Shown here one piece after another: positions 17,307 through 26,364 of a stretch of 64,000 nt of DNA (position 1 is its first letter; each line of letters opens with the position of its first letter). The notes under the pieces are model-generated. The model had not been told where the DNA came from. It saw only the letters and a list, made by a program, of their open reading frames with translations, and ran no database searches. The position numbers were made by a program, and so were the translations under genes. Source of the DNA: an uncultured Clostridia bacterium (GTDB lineage: Bacteria > Bacillota > Clostridia > Christensenellales > Borkfalkiaceae); the NCBI GenBank assembly GCA_944354035.1, contig CALVPS010000006.1:1-64000 (forward strand). Reading direction: 5' to 3'.

Positions 17307-17908
17307 CGTCTCTCCTCCGCCGACGACTTGCGCAGATACAGCGCCTCCAGTTCGCGCGCATCCGCCGCGTCCGCCGCCCGGGCACGAGCGGCACGGTACA
17401 GCCCCTGCGCCGCGTCCGCCGCCGTTACGCCGTCAAACAGCGCCGTCTGCGCGACGAGGACGTATCCTTCCGCCGCCATCCGACGCACCTCGTCCGCCGT
17501 GCAAAAGGCGGGCGTTTCGGCCACAACGCCGCAATAGCGGCACGCGTAGCAACAGCCGTGGCCGGCATCTACCAGGCACAGCTTTTTTTCGTCGTCCGTA
17601 TCAGCGTATGCAAGACAGTCGAAGGCGGTTACCGCCAGCGCGGGCTTTTCCAGCGCCAGGCACAGCCCCTTTACGGTGGCGATGCCGATGCGGATGCCCG
17701 TAAACGATCCCGGCCCCGCCACACAGGCAAAAAAATCGCATTCGGCGAGCGCAAGCCCCGCTTCGCCGCAGGCGGAGGCAACAACGTCCATCAGCAGCTG
17801 CGAATGGCGCATGGCGCAGTCGGAAACGCTGCGGATAACGGCGCGCTCCCCCTTTACGGCGACGACGTTCAGTGCCGCCGCACTGGTATCGATGGCTAAA
17901 AAGTTCAC
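17303..17908 (-). CDS. tsaB: tRNA t6A-modification protein TsaB
   Basis: TsaB is an inactive paralogue and partner of TsaD in threonylcarbamoylation of A37 in ANN-decoding tRNAs. The 201-residue protein starts NFLAIDTSAAALNVV and has GPGSFTGIRIG near 68-78, the family signature. I chose the GTG at 17908, which overlaps the tsaE stop (GTGA); an ATG at 17998 lies deep inside tsaE. TsaD itself is not in the window. Confidence 0.93.
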   Translation of the reverse strand: MNFLAIDTSAAALNVVAVKGERAVIRSVSDCAMRHSQLLMDVVASACGEAGLALAECDFFACVAGPGSFTGIRIGIATVKGLCLALEKPALAVTAFDCLAYADTDDEKKLCLVDAGHGCCYACRYCGVVAETPAFCTADEVRRMAAEGYVLVAQTALFDGVTAADAAQGLYRAARARAADAADARELEALYLRKSSAEERR

Positions 17909-18303
17909 GTCACGATCTCCCGTTCCCGCTCGCCGCGGCGAACGATCGCGATCTGCTTGCACCCTTCCGGCAGCAGCCCGCGGATATTTTGCGCCCACTC
18001 CACAAGGCAGATCTTACCCGCCTCGAAATAGTCGGCAAAGCCGAGTTCCTCCGCCTGGCGAAGGGTCTCTATGCGGTAGCAATCGAAATGAAACATGGGC
18101 CCGTAACTGTTGACATAGGCGTACGTGGGACTGAGCACGTCCTCCTCTATGCCGAGGCCGCGCGCAATACCCTGCGCCAGCACCGTTTTGCCGGCGCCCA
18201 TCTCGCCCTCCAGCAGCACCACGTCGCCCGCCTTCAGGCTCTTTGCGTACTCCTTCGCCCATAAAAACGTCTCTTCGGGCGAATGTGAAAAAAATACCGC
18301 CAT
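17905..18303 (-). CDS. tsaE: tRNA t6A-modification ATPase TsaE
   Basis: The 132-residue P-loop protein has Walker A GEMGAGKT at residues 33-40 and the SPTYAYVNSY and HFDCYR segments diagnostic of TsaE. It binds the TsaB-TsaD complex and its ATPase resets the t6A machinery. It is first in the five-gene operon tsaE-tsaB-rimI-hydrolase-murF and has a well-formed promoter immediately upstream. Confidence 0.95.
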   Translation of the reverse strand: MAVFFSHSPEETFLWAKEYAKSLKAGDVVLLEGEMGAGKTVLAQGIARGLGIEEDVLSPTYAYVNSYGPMFHFDCYRIETLRQAEELGFADYFEAGKICLVEWAQNIRGLLPEGCKQIAIVRRGEREREIVT

Positions 18304-18311
18304 ACGCGGTT

Positions 18312-18340
18312 ATTATAGCGCATACGGCGGCGTTTGGCAA
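18312..18340 (-). promoter_or_regulatory. tsaE operon promoter
   Basis: TTGCCA (18340-18335) and TATAAT (18317-18312) on the minus strand are 17 bases apart, placing the start about 3 bases before the tsaE ATG, so the leader is extremely short or absent. Confidence 0.6.
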
Positions 18341-18359
18341 TGCTTTCGGGCAAAGATTG

Positions 18360-19184
18360 TCAATTTCCGGTATTTTTGTCCTGCGGCGCGGCGGTCGGTC
18401 CCCCCTCCCCCGCGGCCGCCTTGGCCGCCCGGGCGGCCCGGGCGCGCTGCATGCGCCTTTCGAACCTGTCCGAAGTCATTTTAATAAAGCGTGACAGCGG
18501 TTTGTAGATCAAAAATACCGCAATACTGACGGAGACACTTTTAATGGCGTTAAAGGCCAATACATACGCCCATACGCTGCGGAAGGCCGCCGCCGCGTCG
18601 AGATCGCCCAAAAAACCCAGGGCGCCGAAGAAGGGAAAATTGATGTATCGGTTGACGATAAGGCTTATACCGATCTGGATCACGCAGGCGAGGGCCAGAT
18701 AGAGCGCCACCCAGCCCCTTCCCTTTTTAAAGCGATAGACGACGGCGGGCAAAATGACGTATGCAGTCGACATGATAAGATTGGCCACCTCGCCCACGCC
18801 CATCGTCTGCGAATCGATCAGGCAGAACGCCTCTTTTATGGCGATCGAGACGACCGCTTCGACCGGACCCAGCAAAAAACCCTCGATCATAAAAAACAGA
18901 TTGGAAAAATCCAACTTCAACTGATTGGCGAGGGGCACCGCGGGAAAGACGGAAAACTCCAAAAACGTGACCACGTAAGCGAGCGCCGTAAACAGCGCCA
19001 TATACGCCATGCGCGGCGCGGAAAAATGTTCGCGCAATACCGCCTTGGCGCGTGCCCCGCGCCCGATTTTTTCCTCCGCCGGCACAAGGGCCGCTTCGTC
19101 CTCCCGCTCCGTCTTTTCCGCCGGCACGGGAGCCGTCTCTTTTTCGTTTTCCGCCCGCAGACGCAGGGGACGCTCCGTTTGCAT
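18360..19184 (-). CDS. ribU: ECF transporter S component, riboflavin type (RibU-like)
   Basis: The 274-residue protein has about 65 charged N-terminal residues, then roughly six membrane helices beginning with YMALFTALAYVVTFLEF and including LDFSNLFFMIEGFLLGP, the S-component pattern. S components bind the vitamin and pair with a shared ECF energising module, not found in this window. The upstream FMN riboswitch makes riboflavin the likely substrate. The hydrophilic N- and C-terminal extensions are longer than in typical RibU (about 190 residues). GGGAGGG precedes the ATG. Confidence 0.88.
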   Translation of the reverse strand: MQTERPLRLRAENEKETAPVPAEKTEREDEAALVPAEEKIGRGARAKAVLREHFSAPRMAYMALFTALAYVVTFLEFSVFPAVPLANQLKLDFSNLFFMIEGFLLGPVEAVVSIAIKEAFCLIDSQTMGVGEVANLIMSTAYVILPAVVYRFKKGRGWVALYLALACVIQIGISLIVNRYINFPFFGALGFLGDLDAAAAFRSVWAYVLAFNAIKSVSVSIAVFLIYKPLSRFIKMTSDRFERRMQRARAARAAKAAAGEGGPTAAPQDKNTGN

Positions 19185-19230
19185 ACAAGGATCCCTCCCA
19201 AAAAAGAATTCGAGTATCCTTTGCCGCGCA

Positions 19231-19257
19231 AAAACGCGCCCCGAAAGGGGCGCGCAG
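19231..19257 (-). terminator. Expression-platform terminator of the FMN riboswitch
   Basis: On the minus strand CGCGCCCC and GGGGCGCG arms with a four-base loop are followed by TTTTT. Lying between aptamer and ribU-like gene, it is the expected off-state terminator when FMN is bound. Confidence 0.8.
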
Positions 19258-19270
19258 GATCGCGTTTTTC

Positions 19271-19380
19271 TCTTTTCTCATCCGGACTATGACCGTCGGT
19301 ACGGGAATTACACCCGTTCGGGGGCTTGCGCCCTTCGCAGACTATACTGCCGGTGGAGACTTTCACTCCGCCCCAAAGAA
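19271..19380 (-). promoter_or_regulatory. FMN riboswitch (RFN element)
   Basis: The minus strand carries the RFN core segments GGGGCGGAGTGAAAGTCTCC, ACCGGCAGTATAGTCTGCGA, TGTAATTCCCGTACCGACGG and ATAGTCCGGATGAGA in the right order, closed by a P1 helix (TCTTT with AAAGA). It senses FMN and acts through the downstream terminator on the ribU-like gene. Confidence 0.97.
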
Positions 19381-19395
19381 TATTCGATTACCTGT

Positions 19396-19424
19396 ATTAT
19401 AGCGGCGGACGGCGGCAATGTCAA
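19396..19424 (-). promoter_or_regulatory. Promoter of the FMN riboswitch transcript
   Basis: A perfect TTGACA (19424-19419) to TATAAT (19401-19396) promoter with 17-base spacing lies on the minus strand, overlapping the stop region of the small ORF upstream. Confidence 0.85.
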
Positions 19425-19597
19425 GCATTTTTTTCTGCATTGTTGCGCCACACCGCCACGGTAAAGCGTTCGCCCCCCGGAAAGCGCAGTTCCAGCTCAT
19501 CCCCCCGCTTACGCACCGTGGCGATAAATGTATCTTTCAGCAGAAGCCTGATCTCTTCCAAAATTTCTTCCGCCGTCAAAAAAATTTTTGGCTCCAT
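19421..19597 (-). CDS. Small uncharacterised protein, divergent from the Xre regulator
   Basis: The 58-residue product (starting MEPKIFLTAEEILEEIRLL) is charged and probably alpha/beta, with no signal peptide or cysteine. I do not recognise a family. An ATG at 19609 would overlap the TATAAT of its own promoter (19613-19608), so the ATG at 19597 is more likely, leaving a leader of only a few bases. It faces the Xre gene across two operator palindromes, so it is probably regulated by Xre. Coding status is likely but not certain. Confidence 0.55.
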   Translation of the reverse strand: MEPKIFLTAEEILEEIRLLLKDTFIATVRKRGDELELRFPGGERFTVAVWRNNAEKNA

Positions 19598-19611
19598 CGC
19601 CCTTCTCATTA

Positions 19612-19624
19612 TAGTTTTAAACTA
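19612..19624. promoter_or_regulatory. Operator O1 (TAGTTT-T-AAACTA)
   Basis: A perfect 6+1+6 inverted repeat shares AGTTTnAAACT with O2. It overlaps the minus-strand promoter spacer of the small ORF (TTGTAA 19635-19630, TATAAT 19613-19608, 16-base spacing). Confidence 0.7.
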
Positions 19625-19637
19625 CATTTTTACAATT

Positions 19638-19656
19638 ATACAGTTTCAAACTGTAT
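19638..19656. promoter_or_regulatory. Operator O2 (ATACAGTTT-C-AAACTGTAT)
   Basis: A perfect 9+1+9 inverted repeat 26 bases from O1, centre to centre 29 bases. It overlaps the likely -10 (TATCAT, 19654-19659) of the xre gene, consistent with autorepression. Confidence 0.75.
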
Positions 19657-19681
19657 CATGTCAAGTGGTTGGAGGAGAAAA

Positions 19682-19885
19682 ATGCACGAGCTTTACCGAT
19701 TATCCACAAACTTAAAACGCCTGCGCGTGCAATACGGCTATACGCAATCGTACGTCGCCGCGCAGCTGGGGATCAAATACCAGTCATATCATGCGTACGA
19801 AACGGGCATTGCCGTACCCACCCTGCAAAACTTTATTAAGCTTGCAAAGCTGTACGACGTGCCGCTGGACGACCTGATCGAATAG
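19682..19885 (+). CDS. Xre-family HTH regulator (single domain)
   Basis: The 67-residue protein is a bare helix-turn-helix: LKRLRVQYGYTQSYVAAQLG, then QSYHAYETGIAVPTLQNFIKLAKLYDVPLDDLIE. It is similar to SinR/immunity-repressor-like single-domain regulators, lacking a sensor domain. GGAGGAG lies 5 bases before the ATG. The two palindromes upstream are its probable operators, controlling both itself and the divergent 58-residue ORF. What it responds to cannot be told. Confidence 0.9.
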   Translation: MHELYRLSTNLKRLRVQYGYTQSYVAAQLGIKYQSYHAYETGIAVPTLQNFIKLAKLYDVPLDDLIE

Positions 19886-19895
19886 ACGTCCGCAC

Positions 19896-19934
19896 AAAAA
19901 ACGCCGCCCGCGGGCAACAGCCCGCGGGCGGCGC
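19896..19934 (-). terminator. glyA terminator
   Basis: GCCGCCCGCGGG and CCCGCGGGCGGC arms with a six-base loop are followed on the minus strand by TTTTTT. Confidence 0.85.
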
Positions 19935-19954
19935 ACGCTGCACAAAAGACAGCC

Positions 19955-21205
19955 TTACATAATATCGTTGGCGTAGATGGGGAACGCCTCGCACAGCGCC
20001 TTTACTTTGGCGGATACGTCGTCGATCGCCGCTTCGCGGTTGTAGATGATCTCGGTCACCAGATCGGCGATCTCCACGGCCTGCGTCTCCTTCATCCCGC
20101 GCGACGTAACGGAGGGCGTTCCGATACGTACGCCGCTGGTAATAAAGGGCGAAGTCGTTTCGAAGGGGATGGTGTTTTTATTAGCCGTGATGTGCGCGCG
20201 GTCCAAAAGCGCCTCCAGCTCTTTTCCGGTCATCTCCTCCTTGCGCAGATCGACGAGCATCAGATGGTTGTCCGTCCCGCCCGAAACAAGGCGCACGCCG
20301 TTCTGCGTAAAACGGTCCGCCATGGCGGCGGCATTTTTTACGATCTGCCGCTGATACATTTTAAACTCGGGCGAGAGCGCCTCTTTGAAGGCGACCGCCT
20401 TGGCCGCGATCACGTGCATCAGAGGGCCGCCCTGCGTGCCGGGAAATACCGCCTTGTCGATGAGCTTGGCATACTGCGCCTTGCACATGATCACGCCGCC
20501 GCGCGGACCGCGCAGCGTCTTGTGCGTGGTGGTGGTCACAAAGTCGGCATACGGTACGGGGCTGGGATGCAGGCCCGCCGCCACCAGCCCGGCGATGTGC
20601 GCAATATCCACCATCATCAGCGCGCCTACCCTGTCGCAGATCTCGCGGATGCGTTTAAAGTCGAGGATGCGCGGATAGGCGCTGGCACCCGATACGATCA
20701 TCTTCGGCTTGCAGGCAAGGGCGATCTTTTCCATCTCGTCGTAATCGATGGTCTCCGTCTCTTCGGACACACCGTACGGAACAATGTTGAAATAGCTGCC
20801 CGATACGTTGACGGGAGAGCCGTGCGTAAGATGCCCCCCGTGCGAGAGGTTCATGCCCATGATGGTATCGCCCGGCTTTAACATGGCAAAGTATACGGCA
20901 AAATTGGCCTGCGCGCCGCTGTGCGGCTGTACGTTGGCGTGTTCGCAGCCAAACAGCTCCTTCAGCCGATCGCGGGCAAGGTCTTCTACAACGTCCACAA
21001 ACTCGCAGCCGCCGTAATAGCGCTTGCCGGGATAGCCTTCGGCATACTTGTTGGTGAGATGGCTGCCCATGGCCGCCATCACCGCGGGCGAAACGATGTT
21101 TTCGCTGGCGATCAGCTCTAAATTGCCCCGCTGGCGGGCAAGCTCGCGTTCCATTGCCTCGCAAACTTCGGGATCGGTGTTTCTGACTGTGGTAAGATCG
21201 ATCAT
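19955..21205 (-). CDS. glyA: Serine hydroxymethyltransferase
   Basis: The PLP enzyme interconverts serine and glycine with tetrahydrofolate, feeding one-carbon metabolism. The 416-residue length is standard. Motifs: [20 protein letters not shown], and the PLP lysine in [15 protein letters not shown] chose the ATG at 21205, matching family starts, with GGAG 11 bases upstream. It is a single-gene unit with its own promoter and terminator. Confidence 0.97.
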   Translation of the reverse strand: MIDLTTVRNTDPEVCEAMERELARQRGNLELIASENIVSPAVMAAMGSHLTNKYAEGYPGKRYYGGCEFVDVVEDLARDRLKELFGCEHANVQPHSGAQANFAVYFAMLKPGDTIMGMNLSHGGHLTHGSPVNVSGSYFNIVPYGVSEETETIDYDEMEKIALACKPKMIVSGASAYPRILDFKRIREICDRVGALMMVDIAHIAGLVAAGLHPSPVPYADFVTTTTHKTLRGPRGGVIMCKAQYAKLIDKAVFPGTQGGPLMHVIAAKAVAFKEALSPEFKMYQRQIVKNAAAMADRFTQNGVRLVSGGTDNHLMLVDLRKEEMTGKELEALLDRAHITANKNTIPFETTSPFITSGVRIGTPSVTSRGMKETQAVEIADLVTEIIYNREAAIDDVSAKVKALCEAFPIYANDIM

Positions 21206-21235
21206 ATTCTGCAGCGCTCCGTGCGTTTTTCTGTT

Positions 21236-21264
21236 ATTATAGCAGATAGCGTGCAAAATAGCAA
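21236..21264 (-). promoter_or_regulatory. glyA promoter
   Basis: TTGCTA (21264-21259) and TATAAT (21241-21236) on the minus strand are 17 bases apart. Confidence 0.7.
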
Positions 21265-21312
21265 GAATTTGCAATACATTTTCGCCCGGTCCACTCGGAC
21301 GGACCCGGCATA

Positions 21313-21357
21313 TAAAACCGAGGGGCCGCACGCGCGTTGCGCGTGCGGCCCCTCGGT
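21313..21357 (-). terminator. Terminator of the hisS-trxA operon
   Basis: An 18-base GC-rich stem (ACCGAGGGGCCGCACGCG and its complement, 21317-21357) is followed by TTTTATA on the minus strand. Confidence 0.85.
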
Positions 21358-21375
21358 CCTTTCAAAACGGCGCAC

Positions 21376-21699
21376 TTACAGACTGCGCTGTAAAAACGCC
21401 TTCATGGCTGCGGCCGGCACATAGCCAAGGTTGTTCGCCACGGGATCCCCGCCCTTGAACACGATGACGTTGGGGATGGACATGATGCCGTAGCGCTGCG
21501 CCGCCGCGGGTTCGTCGTCCACGTTGACCTTTACGAATACGGCGCGGTCGGAAAACTCTCCGGCCGCCTCGTCCAATACGGGCGCCAGCATGCGGCAGGG
21601 TCCGCACCAGCTTGCCCAAAAGTCGCACACGACCGTCTTGCCCTCACCGATCAGCGCCTCTAACTCGGCGCCGGTCACCTCTTTTACGTTTTTTGCCAT
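21376..21699 (-). CDS. trxA: Thioredoxin
   Basis: The 107-residue protein has the redox motif WCGPC at residues 31-35, and the cis-proline region SIPNVIVFKGG, the canonical thioredoxin fold. It reduces disulfides in the cytoplasm with thioredoxin reductase (not in the window). The ATG lies 2 bases after the hisS stop, so it is translationally coupled to that gene. Confidence 0.95.
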   Translation of the reverse strand: MAKNVKEVTGAELEALIGEGKTVVCDFWASWCGPCRMLAPVLDEAAGEFSDRAVFVKVNVDDEPAAAQRYGIMSIPNVIVFKGGDPVANNLGYVPAAAMKAFLQRSL

Positions 21700-21701
21700 G
21701 A

Positions 21702-22958
21702 TCAGATCCTCCCTTGTAAATAATTTGCAAGCTCTTCGAATTTTACACGCTCGGAGCAGGAAGTTTTCATGTCCTTCATCTCCGCCGCGCCCTCGGCAAG
21801 TTCGCGCTCGCCCAACACCGCCACAAAGCGCGCGCCCGTCTTGTCGGCATATTTGAACTGCGCCTTGATGGAGCGCTCCATCAGATCGACCTCACACGCA
21901 ATGCCCACACGGCGCAGCGCCTCCGCCAACAAAAACGCCTTTTGGCGGGAAGGCGCGTCCATGCCCGCCAAATAACATGCGGGGCCCGCGTCGGCGGCGG
22001 GCAGACAGTGTTCTGCCTCCATCACCATCAGCAGACGTTCCATGCCCGCGGCAAACCCCACGGCGGGAACGCTTTTGCCGCCCAGCTGTTCCAGGAGCGT
22101 ATCGTAGCGGCCGCCCCCCAGCACGGTGCCCTGCGCGCCCGCCGCGTCGGAGACGAACTCGAACACGGTGCGGCTGTAATAATCGAGCCCGCGGACGATG
22201 CCGGGATCCACCGTAAACGCTACGCCCGCATCGCCGAGCAACCGGTTTACCTGTTCAAAGTGCGCGCGGCAGTCCTCGCACAGGTAATCGAGCATCTCGG
22301 GCGCGCCGGCGGCCAGGCGTTTGCACCCCTCCGCCTTGCAGTCGAGCATGCGCATGGGATTTTTTTCGTAGCGCGTGCGGCAATCCTCGCACAGCTCGTC
22401 CAAGTGCGGCGCAAAGTACTCTTTCAGCGCGCGATGATACTGCGCGCGGCAATGTTTGCAGCCAATGGAATTGATGTGCAGCGCAACGTCTTTCAGCCCA
22501 AGATTTTTTAAAAAAGCGTCGGCAAACGAAATGGTCTCCGCGTCTGCCGCGGCCCCCGCCGCACCGTACAATTCGGCGCCGAACTGATGAAATTCGCGCA
22601 GGCGGCCCGCCTGCGGGCGCTCGTAGCGGAACGCCGAAACCAGATAGTATGCCTTAAAGGGCAGCACGCCGCCCGCCAGCCCGTGTTCTGAAAAGGCGCG
22701 CGCCACACCCGCCGTACCCTCCGGCCGCAGGGTGACCGAACGCCCGCCCTTATCCAAAAAGGTGTACATCTCTTTATTGACGATATCCGTCGTGTCGCCC
22801 ACGCCGCGGGCAAACAGCTCGGTGTGCTCGAACACGGGGGTACGGATCTCGTAAAAGGCGTACCGACGCGCCGTTTCGCGCGCCGTCTCTTCGATGTGAT
22901 GCCAAAGATAGGCCTGCGACGGCAGGACGTCCTTGCACCCCTTGGGAATCTGGATCAT
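21702..22958 (-). CDS. hisS: Histidyl-tRNA synthetase
   Basis: The 418-residue class II synthetase charges tRNA-His. It begins MIQIPKGCKDVLPSQAYLWH (KG-x-x-D-x-LP type), has motif 2 around YERPQAGRLREFHQFGAELYG, and the HisA-type motif VDPGIVRGLDYYSRTVFE. A cysteine-rich insert (about residues 160-240 with several CxxC pairs) suggests bound zinc, as in some bacterial HisRS. GGAGATC precedes the ATG. It is first in an operon with trxA. Confidence 0.95.
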   Translation of the reverse strand: MIQIPKGCKDVLPSQAYLWHHIEETARETARRYAFYEIRTPVFEHTELFARGVGDTTDIVNKEMYTFLDKGGRSVTLRPEGTAGVARAFSEHGLAGGVLPFKAYYLVSAFRYERPQAGRLREFHQFGAELYGAAGAAADAETISFADAFLKNLGLKDVALHINSIGCKHCRAQYHRALKEYFAPHLDELCEDCRTRYEKNPMRMLDCKAEGCKRLAAGAPEMLDYLCEDCRAHFEQVNRLLGDAGVAFTVDPGIVRGLDYYSRTVFEFVSDAAGAQGTVLGGGRYDTLLEQLGGKSVPAVGFAAGMERLLMVMEAEHCLPAADAGPACYLAGMDAPSRQKAFLLAEALRRVGIACEVDLMERSIKAQFKYADKTGARFVAVLGERELAEGAAEMKDMKTSCSERVKFEELANYLQGRI

Positions 22959-23098
22959 AATGACGATCTCCTGTCTGAAAATAAAAACTTACGGTGTTTT
23001 ATCGAACGCATTCTTTTTAAAACAGCGATCCGCTTGTATCGTCGGCCGAACCTTGCCGCGGCGCGGCAAAGCATGACGAAGCCGATCCTGCACGAAAA

Positions 23099-24409
23099 TC
23101 AGAGGACGTATTTTTTAAGATCTCGATCCTTGGTGATCCTGGCAAGGTGCTCTTCGACATATTTGCGGTCGATCTCCACGGTGACTACGGGATAATCGCC
23201 GCCGCCCGCGTTAAAGGAGATGTCTTCCAGCAAAAATTCCATAACGGTGTGCAGCCGACGGGCACCGATATCCTCGCTGGTAAGGTTGATCTCCTCGGAA
23301 ATTTCCGCGATCGCCTCGATGGCGTCGGGCGTAAACTTCAGATCGATGTGATCCACCGAGAGCAGCATGGCATACTGCTGCGTAATGGAGTGCTCGGTGT
23401 TGGTGAGGATGTTTACAAAGTCTTCTTTGGTAAGGCTGGCAAGCTCCACCGAAACGGGGAAGCGCCCCTGCAACTCGGGGATCAGATCTTCTACCCGCGC
23501 CACATGAAAGGCGCCCGCCGCGATAAACAGCATATAGTCGGTCTTTACCGCGCCGTACTTGGTCATAACGGTGCTGCCCTCCACAATAGGCAGAATGTCG
23601 CGCTGCACCCCCTCGCGCGAGACGTCCGCCCCGCCCGTGTTGCCTTTGGCGGCGATCTTATCGATCTCGTCGATAAAGATGATGCCGTCGTTTTCGGCGC
23701 GTCGCAGCGCCTCTTCGGTCACCGCGTCGTCGTCGATCAGTTTATCCGCCTCCTCAGCGACGAACAGTTTCATCGCCTCGGATACGGTCAGCTTACGCTT
23801 TTTGCGCTTTTGCGGCAGCATTTCGCCGAAAATGGAGCCCAAATTGATGGCCGCGCCCCCGGGCACGAGCTCCATGTTCTTCATCTCGTCCTTTACGTCG
23901 GCTTCGACGACCATTTTATCAAAGGTGCCCTTGCGGAGAGATTCCAGCAGATTCTGCTCGAATACCTCGCGCGCCGTTTCGCCGCGGTCGTTCTTTTTGG
24001 CCTCGGCCAAAATTTTTACCATGCGCCGTTCGGCGGCCTCGGTAGCCTTTACCGAAACTTCGGCGGTCTTTTCGTCTTTCACAAGGCGAACGGCGCACTC
24101 CACCAGGTCGCGCACCATGCCCTCTACGTCCTTTCCGACATAGCCGACCTCGGTATACTTGGTGGCCTCTACCTTAATAAAGGGCGCCCTGACCAGTTTT
24201 GCCAGGCGGCGGGCGATCTCCGTTTTACCGACGCCCGTGGGACCCTTCATAATGATGTTTTTTGGCGTGATCTCGTCGCGCACCTCTTTGGGCAGCTGCG
24301 CGCGGCGGTAACGGTTGCGCAGCGCAATGGCCACCGCCTTTTTGGCCTCGTCCTGGCCGATGATATGCTTATTCAGCTCGTTTACGATTTGTCTGGGCGA
24401 AAGATCCAT
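23099..24409 (-). CDS. hslU: HslU, ATPase subunit of the HslUV protease
   Basis: The AAA+ unfoldase feeds substrates to the HslV peptidase. The 436-residue protein has Walker A GPTGVGKTEIAR near 57, the I-domain (about 110-220), Walker B GIIFIDEIDKIAA, and ends with the LKKYVL tail that docks into HslV. GGAGG lies 5 bases before the ATG at 24409. A 121-base gap separates it from hslV. A palindrome at 23053-23070 lies downstream but lacks a U tract. Confidence 0.96.
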   Translation of the reverse strand: MDLSPRQIVNELNKHIIGQDEAKKAVAIALRNRYRRAQLPKEVRDEITPKNIIMKGPTGVGKTEIARRLAKLVRAPFIKVEATKYTEVGYVGKDVEGMVRDLVECAVRLVKDEKTAEVSVKATEAAERRMVKILAEAKKNDRGETAREVFEQNLLESLRKGTFDKMVVEADVKDEMKNMELVPGGAAINLGSIFGEMLPQKRKKRKLTVSEAMKLFVAEEADKLIDDDAVTEEALRRAENDGIIFIDEIDKIAAKGNTGGADVSREGVQRDILPIVEGSTVMTKYGAVKTDYMLFIAAGAFHVARVEDLIPELQGRFPVSVELASLTKEDFVNILTNTEHSITQQYAMLLSVDHIDLKFTPDAIEAIAEISEEINLTSEDIGARRLHTVMEFLLEDISFNAGGGDYPVVTVEIDRKYVEEHLARITKDRDLKKYVL

Positions 24410-24530
24410 GATTTCCTCCAAAATTCTATGCGCGGCCTCCCGGCAAGGGAGCCGTCCGCCGTACTCCGCCGCCCGCCGCAAAGGGCGCGCGATCCGCGCG
24501 GCGCAGACGGGCGATGCGGACGGAATTTGC

Positions 24531-25064
24531 TTATACCGTTTCGCAAATGATGTGATCGTTGGTATACACGCAGATCTCGCTGGCGATCTTTAACGCCTTG
24601 CGGGCGATCTCCTCGGCCGAAAAATCGGTGTTCTGCGCCAGCGCGCGCGCCGCGGCCAACGCATAGTTCCCGCCCGAACCGATGGCGCAGATGCCCTCGT
24701 CCGGCTCGATCACTTCGCCCGTGCCGGAGAGGATGAGCAGCGTATCTTTATCGGCGGTGATCATCATCGCCTCCAGCCGCCGCCCAAGCTTATCGCTGCG
24801 CCACAGCTCGGCAAGCTCCACCGCGGAACGCATTAAATTGCCGGCAAACTTGTTGAGCATGCCCTCGAACCGCTCCGAAAGCGCAAACGCGTCCGTCACC
24901 GATCCGGCAAACCCCAAAATGACCTTTCCGCCGTAGATGCGGCGCACCTTGACGGCCGTGTTTTTGAATACGACGGATTCGCCCATCGTCACCTGACCGT
25001 CGCCGGCGATCGCAGTAACGCCGTTGCGTTTGACGGCGCAGATCGTGGTACCGTGAAATTCCAT
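24531..25064 (-). CDS. hslV: HslV, peptidase subunit of the HslUV protease
   Basis: The 177-residue Ntn hydrolase should be processed before Thr6 ([15 protein letters not shown]), exposing the catalytic threonine; the five-residue propeptide resembles that of Thermotoga HslV. GDGQVTMG and [14 protein letters not shown] are family signatures. AGGAGG precedes the ATG, 10 bases after trmFO. The order topA-trmFO-hslV-hslU matches Bacillus except that xerC (codV) is missing. Confidence 0.96.
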   Translation of the reverse strand: MEFHGTTICAVKRNGVTAIAGDGQVTMGESVVFKNTAVKVRRIYGGKVILGFAGSVTDAFALSERFEGMLNKFAGNLMRSAVELAELWRSDKLGRRLEAMMITADKDTLLILSGTGEVIEPDEGICAIGSGGNYALAAARALAQNTDFSAEEIARKALKIASEICVYTNDHIICETV

Positions 25065-25074
25065 AAAATTCCTC

Positions 25075-26364
25075 CTATTGCTCCGAAACGAGGGCGCGCA
25101 CGCGTTCGATCTCCTGCAGGGCGCGCTCCGCCATGCGTCTCTTTTTTTGTATCTTATCCCGTTCGTCCAGGCCGCGCAGGATCCCGTAATTGGCGTTCAT
25201 GGGCTGAAAATGGCGCGCGGGCGCGGCGATATAGCGCGAGAGCGCGCCGCACACGCAGGTATCTTCGGGCACCACGGGCTCTTTTCCCTCCAGCCTGCGG
25301 GCAAGGTGCATGGCGGCCATGAGGCCGCTCATGGCACTCTCCACATACCCTTCCACGCCCGTGATCTGCCCGGCGAAAAACAGTTCTGGGGCGTCCTTTA
25401 CCGAAAAATCGGCGTTCAGGACGCGGGGCGACTGCAAATACGTATTGCGGTGCATTACGCCGTAACGCATAAACTGCGCGTTTTTCAGCGCGGGGATCAT
25501 GGAAAATACCCGCTTCTGCTCGCCGAACTTTAAATTGGTCTGGCAGCCGACCAGCCCCAGCAGGGTGCCCTCTTCGTTTTCCCGCCGCAGCTGCAGCACG
25601 GCATACGGCCGCCTGCCCGCGCCGTCCGAAAGGCCCACCGGCTTGAACGTCCCGTAGCGCAGCGTATCGGCGCCGCGGGCAGCCATCACCTCGACGGGCA
25701 TGCAGCCCTCAAAGATCTCGCGCCGCTCAAACGCCTTCGGCACGACCCGTTCCGCCGAGACGAGCGCCTCTACAAAGGCCTCGTACTGCGCCCTGTCGAG
25801 AGGGCAGTTTATATAATCGTCCGTGCCTTTGCCGTAACGATCGCCCGAAAAGGTGGCCGACGCGTCCACGCTCTCCGCCGTGACGACGGGGGCGGTGGCG
25901 TCGTAAAAGTGCAGAACGTCGCCAAAGCGCGCCCCGATCGCCGCATACAGCGCGCCGTCCGTCAGCGGTCCCGTGGCCACGATCCCCGCGGCAGGAAGCG
26001 CAGTCTCCTCGCGGCAGACGACGCAGATCTTCGGGTGCGACGTCAACTTTTGCGTCACATAGGCCGCAAAGCGTTCGCGGTCGACCGCCAGCGCCCCCCC
26101 GGCGGGAACGCGCGTACGGGCCGCCGCCTCCATCGTAAGCGCCCCCAGCCGCCGCAGTTCTTCCTTTAACAGACCGCAGGCATTGGAGTACGCATCGTCG
26201 CTCTTTAACGAGTTGGAGCACACGAGCTCGCAGAAATCGCCGCTTTGATGCGCGGGCGAACGGCGCGCCGGTTTGATGTCGCACAGCTCCACCGCAATGC
26301 CGCGGTTGGCCAAATACCACGCCGCCTCGCTTCCGGCAAGGCCGGCGCCGATCACCTTGATCAT
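25075..26364 (-). CDS. trmFO: TrmFO, folate/FAD-dependent tRNA m5U54 methyltransferase
   Basis: The 429-residue flavoprotein makes ribothymidine-54 in tRNA using methylenetetrahydrofolate and FADH2. The N-terminal FAD site is [16 protein letters not shown], followed by [13 protein letters not shown], typical of TrmFO, not its MnmG relative. The ATG overlaps the topA stop (ATGA), so the two are coupled. Confidence 0.96.
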   Translation of the reverse strand: MIKVIGAGLAGSEAAWYLANRGIAVELCDIKPARRSPAHQSGDFCELVCSNSLKSDDAYSNACGLLKEELRRLGALTMEAAARTRVPAGGALAVDRERFAAYVTQKLTSHPKICVVCREETALPAAGIVATGPLTDGALYAAIGARFGDVLHFYDATAPVVTAESVDASATFSGDRYGKGTDDYINCPLDRAQYEAFVEALVSAERVVPKAFERREIFEGCMPVEVMAARGADTLRYGTFKPVGLSDGAGRRPYAVLQLRRENEEGTLLGLVGCQTNLKFGEQKRVFSMIPALKNAQFMRYGVMHRNTYLQSPRVLNADFSVKDAPELFFAGQITGVEGYVESAMSGLMAAMHLARRLEGKEPVVPEDTCVCGALSRYIAAPARHFQPMNANYGILRGLDERDKIQKKRRMAERALQEIERVRALVSEQ

